Shown: positions 42,079 through 57,604, numbered from the stretch's first letter. The stretch is 64,000 nucleotides of DNA from Miscanthus floridulus (GCF_019320115.1 NC_089582.1:125389259-125453258); one strand, 5' to 3'. Made by a program: numbers and translations. Notes: generated from the sequence alone by a model not told the origin.

Positions 42079-44525
42079 AATATGTTATCTATGGCAATTT
42101 CCCACTCCATGTACTTATTAGCACATATACCATCATAAATCGGTGGATACGAACAACCTGTCATTATTAGAAGACAGCAAAAGACAATACAAAAATATTA
42201 TTCCTATCAAATGACTACGTGGTTGCAGTGGTGTCACTTTTGACAGCAAGTGGAAGCGTCTTACTAAGCTCTTACCAAGTTCTTACCAACGCAAGCAGTG
42301 GGCGGTACAACCGGCGGTTGGTTCGTGATACCTGTGAGGTAGTGGTACCGAGATTGCAAGGCCCTTTATCTGTACTGATCTAAAGAATTTGTGGAGCTTG
42401 GAAGGCAAACAAAGAGTAATATGTATATCTGGCACACAAGTCAGTAACAGAAAGTAATGCTGAATTATAGTCCAAAGTACTTGTTCTCGTTGCTGGTCTA
42501 AAGTGTTGCAAGTACCAGGTTGTGACAAAAGTATGGTGGATAGCAAGGTGATAGGTATGAGAAAAACAAGTATGGTGGATGGAAACAGCAACATAAACAA
42601 GGAACCAGACAGCACACGCAAACACAGCTCACTTTGGGCTTCTCTATGTGCTCCTCTAGATATTGTTCCTCTTTTGCCCCTCTATTTTTTTCTATTTTTT
42701 GGGCTGTCGTTGTTTTTTTGGGAAATTTCTACTTTTTTATTTTATTTTTTTTGATATTTTTTCTTTACTTAGGAGCACAAAAGAAGTAACCACAGAAAAT
42801 ATGAGCTCAAACAAGTGTAAGACGTGGCCTATGGAATTTTCAGAAAACTGAATGAAAATCGACAAAAACCTTGTGACCACGAAACGAGGATCTTGTGACC
42901 ACTTTTTGAGCAATCTAAAAATTCCGAACCCCAGCTATGCTGGGGATGGACGGATCTGAAAGTTTTTTCTAATCGATTTGCATATATGGAACATCAAAAA
43001 TGGAGTTCGTATGCGAAAACTGGACCAGTTTTAAGAATTGGCTCCGAATTAGAGGACAAAACGGGAACAATGTGTGCAAAATTGGTCACAACAGCCAAGA
43101 TTTGTTGGAAACGATGGGGAAAAACACACGAACTGGACTCTAACATGACCTAACCTGCAACAAGACCTCGACTAGAACACAAACTCAACACGATGGACTC
43201 TGAAACTGAAATATGCAAAGGCTATGGCGTGGAAGGTTCTAGGACAGGAAAAACGAGTATGACACTGGACTATGGGACGAATACGAAATACTCAAACTAG
43301 GGAATAAAAGTGAACCTGATGGTATACCTTAGCTCTGATTACCACTTAATGGAGACGGGGATCCCGATCTTCCATCAGGTGATGGTAACTATCGTTGTGG
43401 TGGAGAATGACACATCGATCCGGCTTCAGATCGAAAGGTCGAACCCTGCAATCTTAGCACCACAGCTCCTCTGGTTATCAACCAAGTCACGGACTAGGTT
43501 GACCTCGTCAATAAGGCTAATCCCTGCCTGTGCAATGAAGAACACAAGAAAGAACAAGAAAGAACGCAACCAAATTGCAGATGAAAGATTAATCTCACGA
43601 GTTGGGGTCTCACAAACCGATGAACGGCGAAACTATTTCTTGACAGAATAATCTAAGCAAAACCTGAAACCTAATGATAGCGGCGGCGTATGATTATAAA
43701 GGTCTTAGGGTCGTCGCCTACCCTGGATGCGCCCCCTAATGGGCCCAAACACGATACACAACCCAACGGACCAAATGAAGATGTCGCAGCACCGTGACAG
43801 ATTCTGGACGCTGACTTGTTTCGACGATTCCTGTTGATTCTGAAGAGCTTTTGACATGAAACCACTTGGACTAGCTTCCTTATCAAATTATTTTCCATCC
43901 ATATGTGGATCATCGAAAACAGAGTCCGGATGCGTCCTGGGTGACCAGTTTAAGGCAGACTGGTCCTAGAGGCCGAGGCAGACTCAAACTCGGATTGGAC
44001 TGGGCCTCTGGCTTGGCTTGGACGTCCTTGCTGGCCTCCTAAGGTGGTGGTCAAGGAGGAGGATGTCCAAGGCCATCTCTTAGGCGTTCTCCATCTTCTT
44101 GGGGCATGCTCCAACTTGGGCCTGGGTCCCAAAGATGTCTAACAAGCCCATGACGATAGTGTAGCTCCTGCCAGAAATAGTGATAGAATATATTGGTGAT
44201 TTGAAGGCCTTGCCGACGTGATATTGAGATGGGACCAGATCTATTTGAAAGCTTATCAAACAAGCTTTCCATCAAGTGCTCATTGACCTCGATCGCACTC
44301 CGGATGGCTGAGTTATGGCCTTCCCAATGAAGCACTGTCGAGCTGTCGATGAACCGAAAATTCAACTTTGATGAACTTGCACGTTGAGACATATTTGTAC
44401 CTACATTCAAATAACGACATGTACATGTGGAACCAAGTAAATTGTACCAAAAATCACTATGCAAATGTAGGAATGAGCTCACCTTATAAACAAGGGTCGT
44501 ATCCGATGGTGTCATGTCCTCATCA
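42078..44525 (-). mobile_element. Gag-only LTR element, copy 2, partial
   Basis: Only the 5' part (minus orientation) is present: the first ~87 bp of gag sequence, the leader, the primer site (43332-43344) and the 5' LTR 43347-44525 with its ORF (44051-44515). The TSD atatc follows at 44526-44530. Its 3' LTR is absent because the duplication begins inside gag. Confidence 0.93.
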
Positions 44526-44530
44526 ATATC

Positions 44531-45390
44531 TCATTTTGTGGACTAGATATATGTGGTTTTTTATGGTGGATTTTTTTATTTGTAAGCCATTTAAGCTCAA
44601 AATCACTTTAAAGTTTGCATATTTTGATGAAGGAAGGTTAAAGTAGTTATTCAAAACTAGTATTCAGCTTTCATTTCTTGCATGCATAGTACACTTCATG
44701 GTTTAGAGATATAGAGAATTTTAGAGTTTTTTTAATTTTATTTGTTTATAAAATGAGAAATTTATATTATATTAAAAATAAGTATTGAGAGTAGATGGCA
44801 ACTGCTTCCGGGTCCTCGGCCCCTCATCGTGTTCCAAAGCGACTGAGGCTGGACCTCCCTCTCATTGCATGCAGCAAGTGTGAGGAGAATGCAAGTGGGT
44901 TTCATTCAACTCCTTCAAACTTAATGCACAAGCATAAAATAAAATGCAGAATAATAGAAGTTATGCACCGGGGCTTACCTAGGTAAGATATAACTAAAAG
45001 TTAGCATTTCATCATGGCGACATGATCACCAAGGCACCATCTTTTCTGCTACTCCGGTCGTCTCCATGGTCCATCGTAGTTCCTATTATGATATACGTGG
45101 ATGCAACACATAGATGTAAATAATCAACGATAGCCGAAACTTTTAGAATTTCGATTACGCCTCGCAAGCTAATGAGATAGCACTAATGTGCTAGTCTACG
45201 TATCCACATCGTCAAGTAAGGCTCATTCCCGGAAAATGCTTTCGTTCTACAAACCCACAATTATTTTTGATATTTGATTGATTAAATATATATATTTTTG
45301 TACTAGGGCTCATTTAGTTACCTTAACAACTAATTCCTATCGAGCTACAAAAATTACGATGAGCACCTAATATTGCTAGGACTCTATTGT
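44531..45390 (+). other. CACTA interior, copy 2
   Basis: It repeats 23566-24425, including the 63-codon GRF-like ORF at 44795-44986. The CACTA terminus is not duplicated. Confidence 0.85.
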
Positions 45391-47354
45391 TGTTTACACC
45401 AAAATTTGGAAGAAGAACGCGGAAAAACTCGAAGCTTCCAAGATTGCGTCATCAAGCAAATCGATTGTGTAAGGGTCGATATCAGCTGATTTTGATGTGG
45501 TACTAGAATCGGCTCTCTTCGGATAAAAAAGGCATATAGCACTAATGAACTATGGTTGGCGTCGGAAAGACATGTCGGACTCTACAAAAATGGAAAGATT
45601 AGGGTCCAAGTTATCTTAAGTTAGGAATGTTTTGTTTTATACTAAAGATTGTAATGAGTCGTACTTGAGTAGGATTCATGCTTAGGTTCCGGGTATAAAT
45701 ATTGAACCCCGGCTATTGTAAGAAGGACATCCAATCAATCAATACCAATTACTTTTTTTAGCTTTACGCCAACCCTTAGGAGTTGGAGCAATGTAGATCT
45801 CGGTGAGTTCTTCAATAAGTAGGGCTGCATCGATCCGGCCAACCTCTGGCTTGTTTGTAAGTACCGTCATGGCTTATACTTCTGTTTGTAAGGCTACATC
45901 GGTTAAGTTTGACCTCCACTATGAGCTCTAGTATAAGCTAGTTATTGATTCTTATCTAGTTCAAGTACGGCTGCATCGATTAAGTTCGACCTCCACTGCT
46001 AGAATTAGATTAAGATCAAGTTATCGGCTCTACCTAAGGGTGGCATCCTTTAGGAAGATTCATTAAGTTATCGATCTTGCTGATGTTCTTATTGTCATTA
46101 GTTTCACCAACATCAACCTGCCCTATCGAGATCGATCTAGATCGGCTTCAAATCCTTTTAATATGTCGTTTATTTTGTTAGAATACGATGTTTCTTACTT
46201 TAAGCCACGGGTTATGCTTCATTGGCTGTTCTACTTTAATCTTGATTGTGTATAGTATGCGGTTAAGGCATGTCTTATCTTGAGGAGGTTTGCTGGCTAG
46301 TTAAATCTGGTCTATAGTTCGCTATTATGGCTGTAACGATCTGGTCGATCCCCACTAATGGCACTTTAGATCGGATGATGCTAGTTGGTAGATTTGTTTT
46401 TTATCAGGCGTAACTTTGATTGTTTGCTATGCCTGCATTGGCTAAATAGCCGATCACCCATACTTTAACGTTCATAGCATGTGTTTCATGACCTTATTAA
46501 ATGTGAATAGATCCGTTTTCTTTAAAGGTTTAATCTGTTATTTTTATTATGGCTGCCATCGATCCGGTCAAACCCCACTATTAAAGATAATAGGTTAGAT
46601 TTGATGAGTTTATAGGTCTACATGTATTGAATAGTTGATTGTTCATATGCTATGAACCTTTTTCTACTTGAATCGGCTATTCAGCCGATTCGCCTGAACT
46701 TTCACAGATATAGCATGTCTTTCAAAAAACCTATCAATGTATAGATGGTTTTATGGATTCTTCGGTTTTAGTTTGTTGTTATCTTCATAGCTACCATTGA
46801 TCCGGTCGAACCTCGCTGTTAATAGTAACAAATTAGATTCAGAGCTTTTGTAGATCCATTTGTACTAGACAGTCGATTTGTTCACATGTTATATCATTTC
46901 TCGTTAGATTCATCGGCTCAATGTTTTACACTTGTAATATCCATTTAGCTGATGATTTTACTCACATCTACGTGCATTGTACTTGTCATCATAAAATAAA
47001 CCGCAACCCACGAGCTTTACAGTCCTTAACAGCCGATTTCTTCGCGCATCGGCTGTTTAGTCGATTTCTCCCTTCTAGCTGCTCCCGAAGTGGCACACTT
47101 AGAACTATCTGGGCAAGACCGGCATGTTCTGCCTTAAATTACTGATAAACTTTCTATCCTTGTCAATTGCAGGTCAAATTGACTGGCACGCCCTTGGGAG
47201 GAATTCATAGAGTCAACGGGTCCTGCGATTGAAGCCAAGCGGATCTCCAGGCTCATCCTAAGCAGATCCATCCAGCTTGCTGTGTGCTAGGCACATCGAC
47301 ACGTTTTTGCACCGACACATGTTCTGGCACTCCCGGTGGGACACCACAATCATC

Positions 47355-49880
47355 ATGGCAACTCACAGCAACGGTGACATCCTTATGGTACCATATAAAG
47401 ACCTACCTGATGAAGATAAAGATGTCATCAACAAAGCTATAGAAGAATTTTAGAACAAGTGTTTGTTGTCCTACACCAAGACACATCACAATAAAGTTGT
47501 TTAGAAATATCCACTACCAAGAGTTTTGTTGCATGGGCAGTCAGATACAGATAAAGCTAAAGATAGGCATTTCTTCATAGAGGCTGTAAACAAATTTGTT
47601 CACGATGCCATATTGAACCATAATATAGTTTTCTTGAACACATTCCACAACACCATGAAAGAGGTATTTCATGGATATCCAATTGATTAGGTTGGACCGG
47701 TTTACTTCAAGATTCCAAATCCGTCGACTAAGGGGACTAATCAAGCCGGTACAAGACATAAAGAAGCAGCACTAGCTGGTAATGGTGATGTCTAGGCAAT
47801 TCAAAGCTCATCTGAGCAAGTTCAAGGTGCTACTACCAATCAGATACAGTATAATCCTGAATCATCATGCAGCATGTGCAACAGCCGATGCGGCAAGTTC
47901 AGAATCAAATGGTTAATTTTGGCACATCAGACCAAATATCGTTGTCGGCTCAAAAAATAGCACCATCATTTCAAAAGATTCGTAGAGATATAGATCCTAA
48001 CATTTATAACCAGAGACTTCCAGCAGCGAGTCAGCAGAGGACCCAATAGATGGAGATTCCATAAGGATATCATTAGGGAACAAATTACAACACCCTTCAT
48101 ATGATTCCAAATCTGAGGTATCAAGGTATGCAAAATTTCAACCCACAGATGGGTTAGCAATTGCAAAGAAATCTAGATTCAAATACTGATGAGTTATTGC
48201 TTAGAGTGATCGAGATGATGAAGAATCAGTTCAGTTTGAAACCAAAAGGGCAGACCTTTTTGTAAAAATGTCCATATCCAGAGTGGTATGATTTGGTCGC
48301 TCTTCCTATAAATTATAGGCTCCTAGAGTTTGCTAACTTCATTGGCCAGGATAGCACAAGTATAATAGAACATGTCAGTCGGTATCTTTCACAGTTGGGC
48401 GAAGCATCCATTGAAGAGGCCCATCGAGTTTCTTTCTTCTCCTTGTCCCTATCAGGACCAGCTTTTATTTGGTTTTCATTATTATCAATCAATTCCATTG
48501 ACAATTGGGCTGACCTAGAGAAGTTTTATACATATTTTTATACGGAGATAGGAGAAAAGAAAATTACCGAGTTGACGACCATAAGGCAGAGAACTAATGA
48601 ATCAGGCACCAAGTTTCTTCAGAGATTCTGAGAGACCAGAATTTTGTGCTTCTCATTCAATCTAACTGATGATCAGCTAGCTGCTTTGGCCGTTCAAGGA
48701 ATGTTGCCAATGTGGAGAGAAAAGCTGCTTGGGCAAGAGTTTGACAATTTAGGTCAGTTGGCTTAACAAGTGGCAGCACTCAATAGCCAATTTCAGAGTA
48801 TACACAGAGATACCCGATTCCAAAAGAGCGCCGCAATTGCCAAAGCCTGTAATCCATATTCAGTTGATGACAGCAATGAGTATGAAGAAGAAGAAGAGAT
48901 TGCTACAACTGAATGGAATTGGGGGTAAGAAGACAGTAATGGTGCCAAATCCTTCGGGAAAAGGAGTCAAAGAGAGCTATGATTTTGACATCACAAAATC
49001 AGACAAGCTCTTTGATTTCTTGCTTGAGAAGGGACAGATCAAGTTGCCCGCCAATCATGTTATGTTGCCTCCTGATCAGTTGAAGAATAAGAAGTTCTGC
49101 AAGTTTCATAACGCTACTTCTCATTCTACTAATGAGTGTAGAATTTTTCGGCAACAAATATAGAAGGCTATTCAGCAAGGGAAGCTCAAATTCGATACAC
49201 CTCGGAAGATGAAAGTTGATGATAATCCTTTCCTAAGAGATCAGAACATGGTTGATGCTAGGTTGCTCAAAGGAAAGACTAAAGTCCTAACATCAACTAG
49301 GGCAAAAGAAACCAGAACCGTTGACCCAAAGATGCAAATATCAGCTGATGAATATAGAGAGATGAGAAAGTGTTGTGACCAACAGAAGAGCCGATATGAG
49401 CAGGGAGAGACATCAAGGGACAGGACAATAAGGACACATGTAACATCTTGGATTTTGTTGAATAAATGGCAGAGACAGAAGGAAAAGGATTATTAGCGTT
49501 GGCTAGAAGAGAAAGAATACCAGCGTCAACAGGAGAACGGGAGGTATGAAAGAAAGTAAGCTAAATCACATAGGAATTGTCCTTTCTTTAGACATTGTTG
49601 GAATAATAGTTTGAAGTTGCCTACTAGAAACAATTGCCCTGAGTGCAGTAAGCAATATTGGGAGTTTAGGCAATCTCAAACCAACCGCCGGTCTATCCAT
49701 GCTCGAGATAAGTATCATCATAATAATATGGATCATCGCTTAAAAAATAGGAGTGTTCATGATCGGCTTGGGAAGCGAGTTGTTGATCAAAACTAGGCTG
49801 ATTATGAAGAAGATAATGAAGAAGAATATGTTTGGCAGGAAGGGCAATGGTGTCCAGGAGATTTGACAACAAGCTAGAAA
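47355..49880 (+). pseudogene. Tat element gag, copy 2
   Basis: It matches 26390-28915, with the same stops and the same Cys/His cluster (49097-49156). No difference was seen. Confidence 0.85.
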
Positions 49881-49886
49881 AGAAGG

Positions 49887-51420
49887 GTGCAACGCCTAAG
49901 GAACAGAGAGCTAGAACAGGCTCAGGCATCTGGTAGACCTCAAGTGTGGTGTGCTAAACAAACAACCTATAGGGGTCAATCATTGGCTAATATTCAAATG
50001 ACTTTTTTATTGCCGTCAAAATTTAGGGCTCGAGTAGATCAAGAAGTCTATTCAGATTTCGATGAATTGGAGTATGAGGAGATAGTTGCCAAGTTGATAG
50101 TGATACAACATGCTATATTCGTTAAGCCGGTCAAGCATCGGTACTTGAAGGCTTTATATGTAAAAGGTTTTATTGATGGGAAGCCGATGAGCAAGATGTT
50201 GGTGGATGGAGGTGCTTCTGTCAATCTTTTGCCTTAAACCACTTTTCATAAACTTGGCAAGGGACTAGGAGATTTGATTGAGACCGATGTGATGCTTAAG
50301 GATTTTGGGGGTAATGCATCTAAGACCAAGAGGGCAATAAATGTCGAATTGACAAACGGAAGTAAAACTTTGCTCACCATATTCTTTTTCATTGATGGAA
50401 AAGGGTCATACAGTTTACTCCTTGGTCGTGATTGGATTCATGCAAATTGTTGTGTACCATCAACCATGAATCAATGCTTGATTCAGTGGCATGGAGACAA
50501 TGTTGATCTAGTTCATGCTGAAGATTCTATAAGTATCACAACAGCTGATCCAATGTATTGGGAGCTAGAAGACTTTGAGTGTTTTTCTAGCAAGTTATGG
50601 GAAGGAGACTTCATTAAAGTCAATGGTGAAAGCCAACATCCGATCCAAGTAGTCAGCTCTAAGAGTTTGTTTTAATGGATAATCCGATAGATGGTACAGA
50701 TGGTAAACTAGGACAGGGCTTTACGTTGGCCGATGAATTAGAAGAGATAGATATTGGTTCTGGAGATAGGCCTAGACCGACATATGTAAGTACTAAGCTG
50801 GATCCTGAGTATATGCAAGAGTTGGTGGATTTATTGAAGGAATTTAGAGATTGTTTTGCTTAGGAATACTATGAGATGCCTAGTCTAGATCGATCAATTA
50901 TTGAACATCGATTGCTAATCAAACTTGGATATTAGCCGTTTAAACAAGCCCCAAGGAGGTTTAACCCAAATGTTCTTGATGATATAAAAAAGGTGACTGG
51001 AAGATTACTAGAAGTGAAATTTATCCGACCGTGCCGATATGCAGAGTGGATATCGAATGTTATTCCTATGTATAACAAAAATGGGAAGTTGGGAGTTTGC
51101 ATCGACTTCAGAGATCTGAATAAGGCTACACCCATAGATGGTTATCCAATGCCGATAGCTGATATGTTGGTAGATGCAGCAGCCTGGCACAAGGTTATTA
51201 GTTTTATGGATGGCAATGCAGGATATAATCAAAATTTTATGGCTGAGGAAGACATAGCAAAAATAGCTTTTAGGTGCCCTAGCGCAATTGGTTTATTTGA
51301 ATGGGTTATGATGACCTTTTGTTTGAAGAATGCCGGTGCAACATATCACAGGGCGATGAATTATATTTTTCAAAAGTTGATCGGCAGGATTGTTTAAATC
51401 TACATTGATGATGTGATGGT
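49887..51420 (+). pseudogene. Tat element protease and RT first part, copy 2
   Basis: It matches 28922-30455: protease motif at about 50195-50236, RT catalytic YIDD at 51401-51412, then the TSD atggt (51416-51420) of the solo LTR. Confidence 0.88.
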
Positions 51421-54400
51421 TGTAACACCCCGGTGTTAGGCCAACATTTAGGCACTGCAAATCATGCATATCATGCATCATCAAGCATCCTAATCATACA
51501 TGCCTAATCATGTAAATAATAACTGAAACACTGCTTCAAAACATACGAAACATGCTCGTGAAACATGAATGTTGCATACACTTGTTTAGGGTTGTTTTTG
51601 CCCAAAGTATGCTTGCTAGGATTAGTAAAAACATGTTTGGCTATGATTGTAAATCATCTAGAATTGTTTAGCACAATTTTTGGAGCAAGGTTTGTATTTA
51701 AATTATTGCCAAATTTTGCTTTAAAAATAATTCTCCAAAATTAGGGTTTTGAAGTAATATTGAGTTTAATTTGGTAATCAAAATCTATTTGGAATTTGAC
51801 TTTGGTCATAAAAGCAAAGTTGTAGATATTGAAAAATGGAACAAATTTCATTTTTACACCAATTTGTGAAAATACTTTTAAATGGCTCAAAAATGGGAAT
51901 TTAATTCTGTTTATTTGAGAAATAAAAAGAAATTTTTTTCATTTTCGCTTAACAGGCCGCCGCTCCGCTTCCTGGCCCACAGCTGAAGCCGGCCTGGCCT
52001 GCATCCCCGCCTGCCGCGCGTTTCTCCCTGGCCAGCAGCGCTTCGCTGGCCTAGGCCCACGCCGCGGCCGCTCCCGCGCGCAGACGTGCCCGCCTTCCCC
52101 GCCTGCCCAGCCACCACGCGGCGCCCGTACACCGGCGGCGAGGGGCAGTGCCTGCTCCGACTGGCCGTGCCCCGCCTTCAAAGCAGTCCGAGCACGCGCA
52201 TGCCACCCCTCTCCGCCATTTCACTTCACCACCCTCCCTGCCTCTCGCTCCGCAGCAGCAGCGCCCGCGCTGCCAAGCTCGCCGACGTGCTCTGCCGGCA
52301 TCGAGCTCCCGCACCACCGCACCATCCCTCGATTCACGCCGCCAGCAGTTCCGCCTCATCAATCTCCATCGCTTGCGCTCGCTCGTGGCTGTCGTCGTCG
52401 AGGTGAGGGCCGAACTTGGCGCCTCCTTCCTCTCCGGCGAGCATGCTGTCGTGGCCACACGGACCGCCACGCCGTCGAGCCGGCTCCTCTCTACCAGTTG
52501 GTGTGGCTCAGCGTGTTGAGCACGCTGGCACCACCCGCGCCACGGAGGGGCTCGCCGCCGGTGAGCACCGGTCGGTGGAGCACCTCCCCTGCCCTCGGGT
52601 CGCTGACCTGCAGGGCCCAGCTGCAGTGGCTGGCGAAGGCCCCGGGTGGCTGGCCAGTGGGTCGGTTGACCCGCTGGGTCCCGCCTGTCTGTCTCTCTGG
52701 CGTGGGTTTTGGGTGAAGAATCGGGTGGATCTAGCAGATTTGAGCATGAAGTTTAAAAGGATTTCAAAAATGATTTTTCAGATTTCTATTTAAATGCTTT
52801 GGAAAATGTTTGTGTACTCCTTTTGGCTCCAAATTTGTTGAAACAAATTTTGTTGTGTTCCTTGTCACCAGATCTACATGATAAAATTATTGCATGTCAT
52901 TCTTGATATACTTTTATGTAGAGCTTTATTTAATCCTTGATATTGCTGATAAATTGAAAAATATGTAGAAAAACCTATAGGCTTCAGAAAAATATGATTC
53001 CAAATTTGTTAATCTTCTTATGTAATGTACTTCCTAGGAAAAATATGTGTCATGCATATACTATACAAAAATTATGAGGTGTAGTTCAAGTGCCTTTAAT
53101 GGCTGATTTTTGTTATTTTAGCTAGAGAGCAAACTTTGTATAAAACATGCATGTGATAATTTTTGTACAGTGATTGTATGCTATGAAGATCATAGGAAAA
53201 ATGCTAACTCTATTGTTTGACACTTTTCACAGTACAAAGTATTTTCATGTTCATAATTATGCCATAGCTTGTTATTTTTGTGTAGGATAATCCACTCATT
53301 CAAATACCATGAAAATCTGATAGTAGACTACTTAGGGTAGTACTGTGCTATGGTAATTTTCTAAGATTTTTCTAAGCAATAAAAATAGATGTTGCTATTC
53401 AAACCTATTATTAATTAGGGTTTAATCAAGTGTTGCTTTATGTGTGATTAAGAAATTAGTGAAGCTTTGGTGTATCTTTGAAGCATTTAATAAGATGTAT
53501 TGACTTAACATATTAGTAGTAGAAGAGAATGCAGTAGATGACATGTGCTTGTAGTATATGTTCTTGGATGATGTTGACTACCTTGCATTCAAGCATATCC
53601 CTTGTATTCATCTCATCCGATGCACCGATTGCATAAGCATTTACGCACATTGCATCATACAGGATCGTAAACCGAGAACTCAGTCATCATACCCGAGGAG
53701 CCTGAGGAGCAGCTCAAGGTGTAGTCGTAGGAAGTGCCCGAAGCCGACGAGGAGGACATTGAGGAACTTCCGGAGTGCCCCAATCACCACCCGAGCTCCT
53801 TCGAGAGAGGCAAGCCCCGGAGCATTTTTCTCCTAGTTTGCAATTATTAATTAAATGCTTTACTTTAATTGATGCATTATATTCAGGAGTTGTTTGCAAC
53901 CGCTGCTGCATTATACCTTATCTACCTTTGTTATACTATATCCTTGTTACCCTGGTATCCGCAGTCGAGTCAATGCTTAGCTGGCTTAGACCGGTAGAAG
54001 TCGGGTGATTTCCTGTCACCTGCGAGCTATAGGTGGTTACCTAGATCTGCTTGGATGACTATGAAGTCATGGTATAACTAAGTGTTAAATGAAGTTGAGA
54101 CCGGACGGAGACTTACAGAGTTTTGGACTGTAGTGCTTTCCGTCTGTGTCGATTAAGGACCGACCGTTGTTGGGCCTCGAGTCATGTTGAACGCATGCCT
54201 TACATTTAGCTGGCCGGATAAAGTACCTTCCGACCGTGAAGCTAGGAGATTATTCGGGCCGAGTAGATTGCCCGCAGCGTACTGTGCCGGAGCAGGTGTG
54301 GTAGGACACGGGGGCGAGATGATAAGACCAAAGTGCAGTCGGTCGGCCCCTGGGTACATGTGGTTCCTGGCAAACTTGAGATACCTGGATAGTTGACTCG

Positions 54401-55280
54401 GTGATCAATACCTCACTTTAGCGGGTGAGTGAGGTTTGTGTAAGGAATAAATCACCAGCTGGTTAGGAATCGATTCGAATCACCATCGCTCCTAGATAGT
54501 GAGCACTTGACTTGAGTGACTTCATCGTAGTAATGTTGATGGAACACTTGGACAGTTATAATGAATATGACATTATGGAAGTTGTTTAATGATCATTGGT
54601 TATCGTTATCTGCTTAATCACATGTTTGCTCTAGTATAGGTGCAAATCTAGTCGACAGGTTAATAACAATTAACTTGACAATAATGCTTTTGAAAAGGGG
54701 TCTTGAAATGCTAAAAATGCTTCTTTTTGCAAATGAGTCAGCTACCCTACTATACAGCCCTTCATAATCCTTGGTGTCACTTATTTTCGGTTATGTCGGG
54801 TAAGTCAAGCTGAATACCTTCTCGTACTCAGGGTTTTATTCCCACTTGTTGCAGATGGGCAGATATATTACGGCTACTGTATCAACTGCCTTTATCCTAC
54901 GATGGGTGATGCTTAGGACCATGGGCATGGTCATTCCTTACGTCTCGTCTGATGCTTTTGTTGGAGATGATCATTCGCTGGCACTGTATTTGAACTCCAT
55001 GCGAGTGTGTGTGGTTTGAACAAATGGCTTCCGCTACTTTTATTCGAACTTGTTTTGTAATAACTATGTTTAAACTCTGATGTATCTGAGATGCAAACTT
55101 TTATATAATATGTGATGGTGACCGCTAAACTTATTACGATCTTGGCTGGAATGGAAGTTGGTTTGAAATCCTTCATGATTTCATGGACTACCGGGTTATA
55201 CAGGCTTAAGTTTGCTAAATCGTCTGCTCTGGCGGATGATTTTCTTACTTAATTTCATATAATTGGTCAGTTCTGTTATA
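51421..55280 (+). mobile_element. Solo LTR (~3.86 kb), copy 2
   Basis: It matches 30456-34315, with TSD atggt at 51416-51420 and 55281-55285. The GC-rich core is at about 51950-52710. Confidence 0.85.
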
Positions 55281-57604
55281 ATGGTAAAATCTAAAGGGTA
55301 CAAGGAACATCTAGCTAATTTGCGGGAGACTTTGGAGTGCACAAGAAAACATGATTTAAAGATGAATCCCAATAAGTGTGCCTTTGGAGTGTTAGCTAGG
55401 CAATTTTTGGGTTTTATGGTCCACGAGAGAGGAATCAAAGTTGGTCAAAAAAGTATGAAAGCAATTGATGAGGCAGTGCCGCCAAATACTAAAACAGAGT
55501 TACAATATTTACTTGGTAAGATTAATTTTATCAGGAGGTTTATTTCAAACTTGTCAGAAAAGGTTCTGACATTTTCTCCCTTGTTGAAGTTGAAAAATGA
55601 TCAAGAATTTAAGTGGGGTGATGTACAACAAAAGGAGTTTGAGGAGATAAAAAAATATATGAAATGTTCACCCATGCTAGTCCCTCCTCAACGTGGTAAA
55701 CCTTTTAAGTTGTACATGTCTGCCGATGACCAAATGATTGGATCGGCCTTAATGCAAGAGTTTGAAGGAAAATAACGAGTTGTTTTCTATCTAAGTAGAA
55801 GGCTTTTGGATCTAGAGACAATATATTCTCCTATTGAAAAGTTATGCTTGTGCTTATATTTCTCTTGCACTAAGTTGCGACATTACTTGTTATCAGCTGA
55901 GTGTATAGTTGTTTCTAAGGCTGATGTAATCAAGCACATGATATCAATGCCAATATTAAATGGGAGAATAGGGAAGTGGATTCTTACGTTGTTAGAATTT
56001 GATTTAAGGTATGAACCGGCTAAAGCATTCAAAGGGTAAGTAATAGCTGATTTTGCCACCCAGCATCATAAGCCAAGTATTGGCTATGTAGAGCCGATAC
56101 CTTGGATGTTGTTCTTTGATGGATCATCATGCAAGCAAGGTGGTGGCATTGGTATTGTTATTATTTCACCTCGGGGGACAAGTTTTGAGTTTGCTTTTCT
56201 AAGTGAACCAATGACTACCAACAATCAAGCAGAATACAAAGCTATTCTTAAGGGGCTTCAACTTCTTCATGAAGTAAAGGCTGAGGCAATTGAAGTATTT
56301 GGAGATTCACAGTTAATTATCAATCAGTTGATTGGCCTATACGAATGTAAAGATGACATTCTGAGGGGATACTATGATGAATGCCAGAGGTTACTCAAGG
56401 GGTTTCCTCATATTTCTCTTCAGCATATTCCGAGAGCATAGAATCAAGAGGCTAATCGTTTAGCTCAAAATGTGTCAGGCTATCGAGTGTTTAAAGAGAT
56501 CTTAAGTAGTGAAACCTTAACTAATGATTAGAGAGTTGAGATAGCCGATTATCTTAAGAATCCATCACAGAAGGTTATCAGAAAGCTAAGGTATAAATCA
56601 ACTAAGTATATTTTGCTGGATGATCAGCTATATTACAAGACAATCGATGGGTTGTTTGTTAAATGCTTGAATCAAGAAGAAGCTAAGGTGTTGATGGGTG
56701 AAGTACATGAAGGGATATGTGGAGCTCATCAATCGGCTTATAAGATGAAATGGATTATTCATAGGACTAGATATTTTTGGCCAACAATACTAGATCATTG
56801 TTTTGAATATTATAAGAGGTGTCAGAATTGTCAACATTTTGGTAATATTAAAAAATCACCCGCATCGGCTATGAATCCAATAATCAAACCATGGCCGTTT
56901 TGAGGTTGGGGAATTGATTTAATTGGCCAGATTTTTTTGCCTTCAAGTAAAGGACATAAGTTCATATTGGTAGCAATAGATTACTTCACTAAGTGGGTTG
57001 AGGCAATTTCTTTAAAGACGGTAACCTCAAAGAACATGATTGATTTTGTTAAGGAACATATTGTGTATCGTTTTGGGATTCCTCAAACTATTACTACTGA
57101 TCAGGGGATTTTGCTTCACAATAGATTACTTCACATCAGAAGAGTTTGGAGATTTTGCTGTTGGTATGGGAATTAAGTTATTAAATTCTTTTCCTTACTA
57201 TGCTCAGGCTAATAGCCAGGCAGAGGCATCCAATCAAATTATGATTAAGCTGATCAAGAAAAAGATCGAAGAGCATCTGAGGAAGTGGTATTCAACGCTT
57301 AATGAGGCATTATGGGCCTATAGGATGGCATATCATGGATCAATTAAAGCATCACCTTATGAACTTGTGTATGGTCATAATGCAGTCCTTCTTTGGGAGA
57401 TTCAAACTGGATCGAGGCGTGTCACATTGCTAAATGATTTGTCAGCCAAAGTTTACAAGAATTTTATGATAGATGACTTAGAGGATTTGAGTTGCCATCG
57501 GCTATGTGCTCTTGAGAATATCAAAGCCAATAAGCTAAGGATTGCAAAGTATTACAATAAAAGGTCAAGAGCAAACAATTTTCTGAAGGAGACTTAGTCT
57601 AGAA
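55281..57604 (+). pseudogene. Tat element RT thumb, two RNase H domains and integrase, copy 2
   Basis: It matches 34316-36640. RT thumb and first RNase H lie at 55281-56065. The archaeal-type RNase H (56103-56441) is open longer than in copy 1 because the G run has four rather than five bases. It ends at a TAG after HIPRA. Integrase spans 56504-57604 with the same frameshift in its core. Confidence 0.9.

Noticed and set aside
41949..42164. Minus ORF crossing the duplication junction, possible fusion gene
   Set aside because: It combines antisense of one gag with the sense of another only because of the 42077/42078 join, which may be an assembly artefact.
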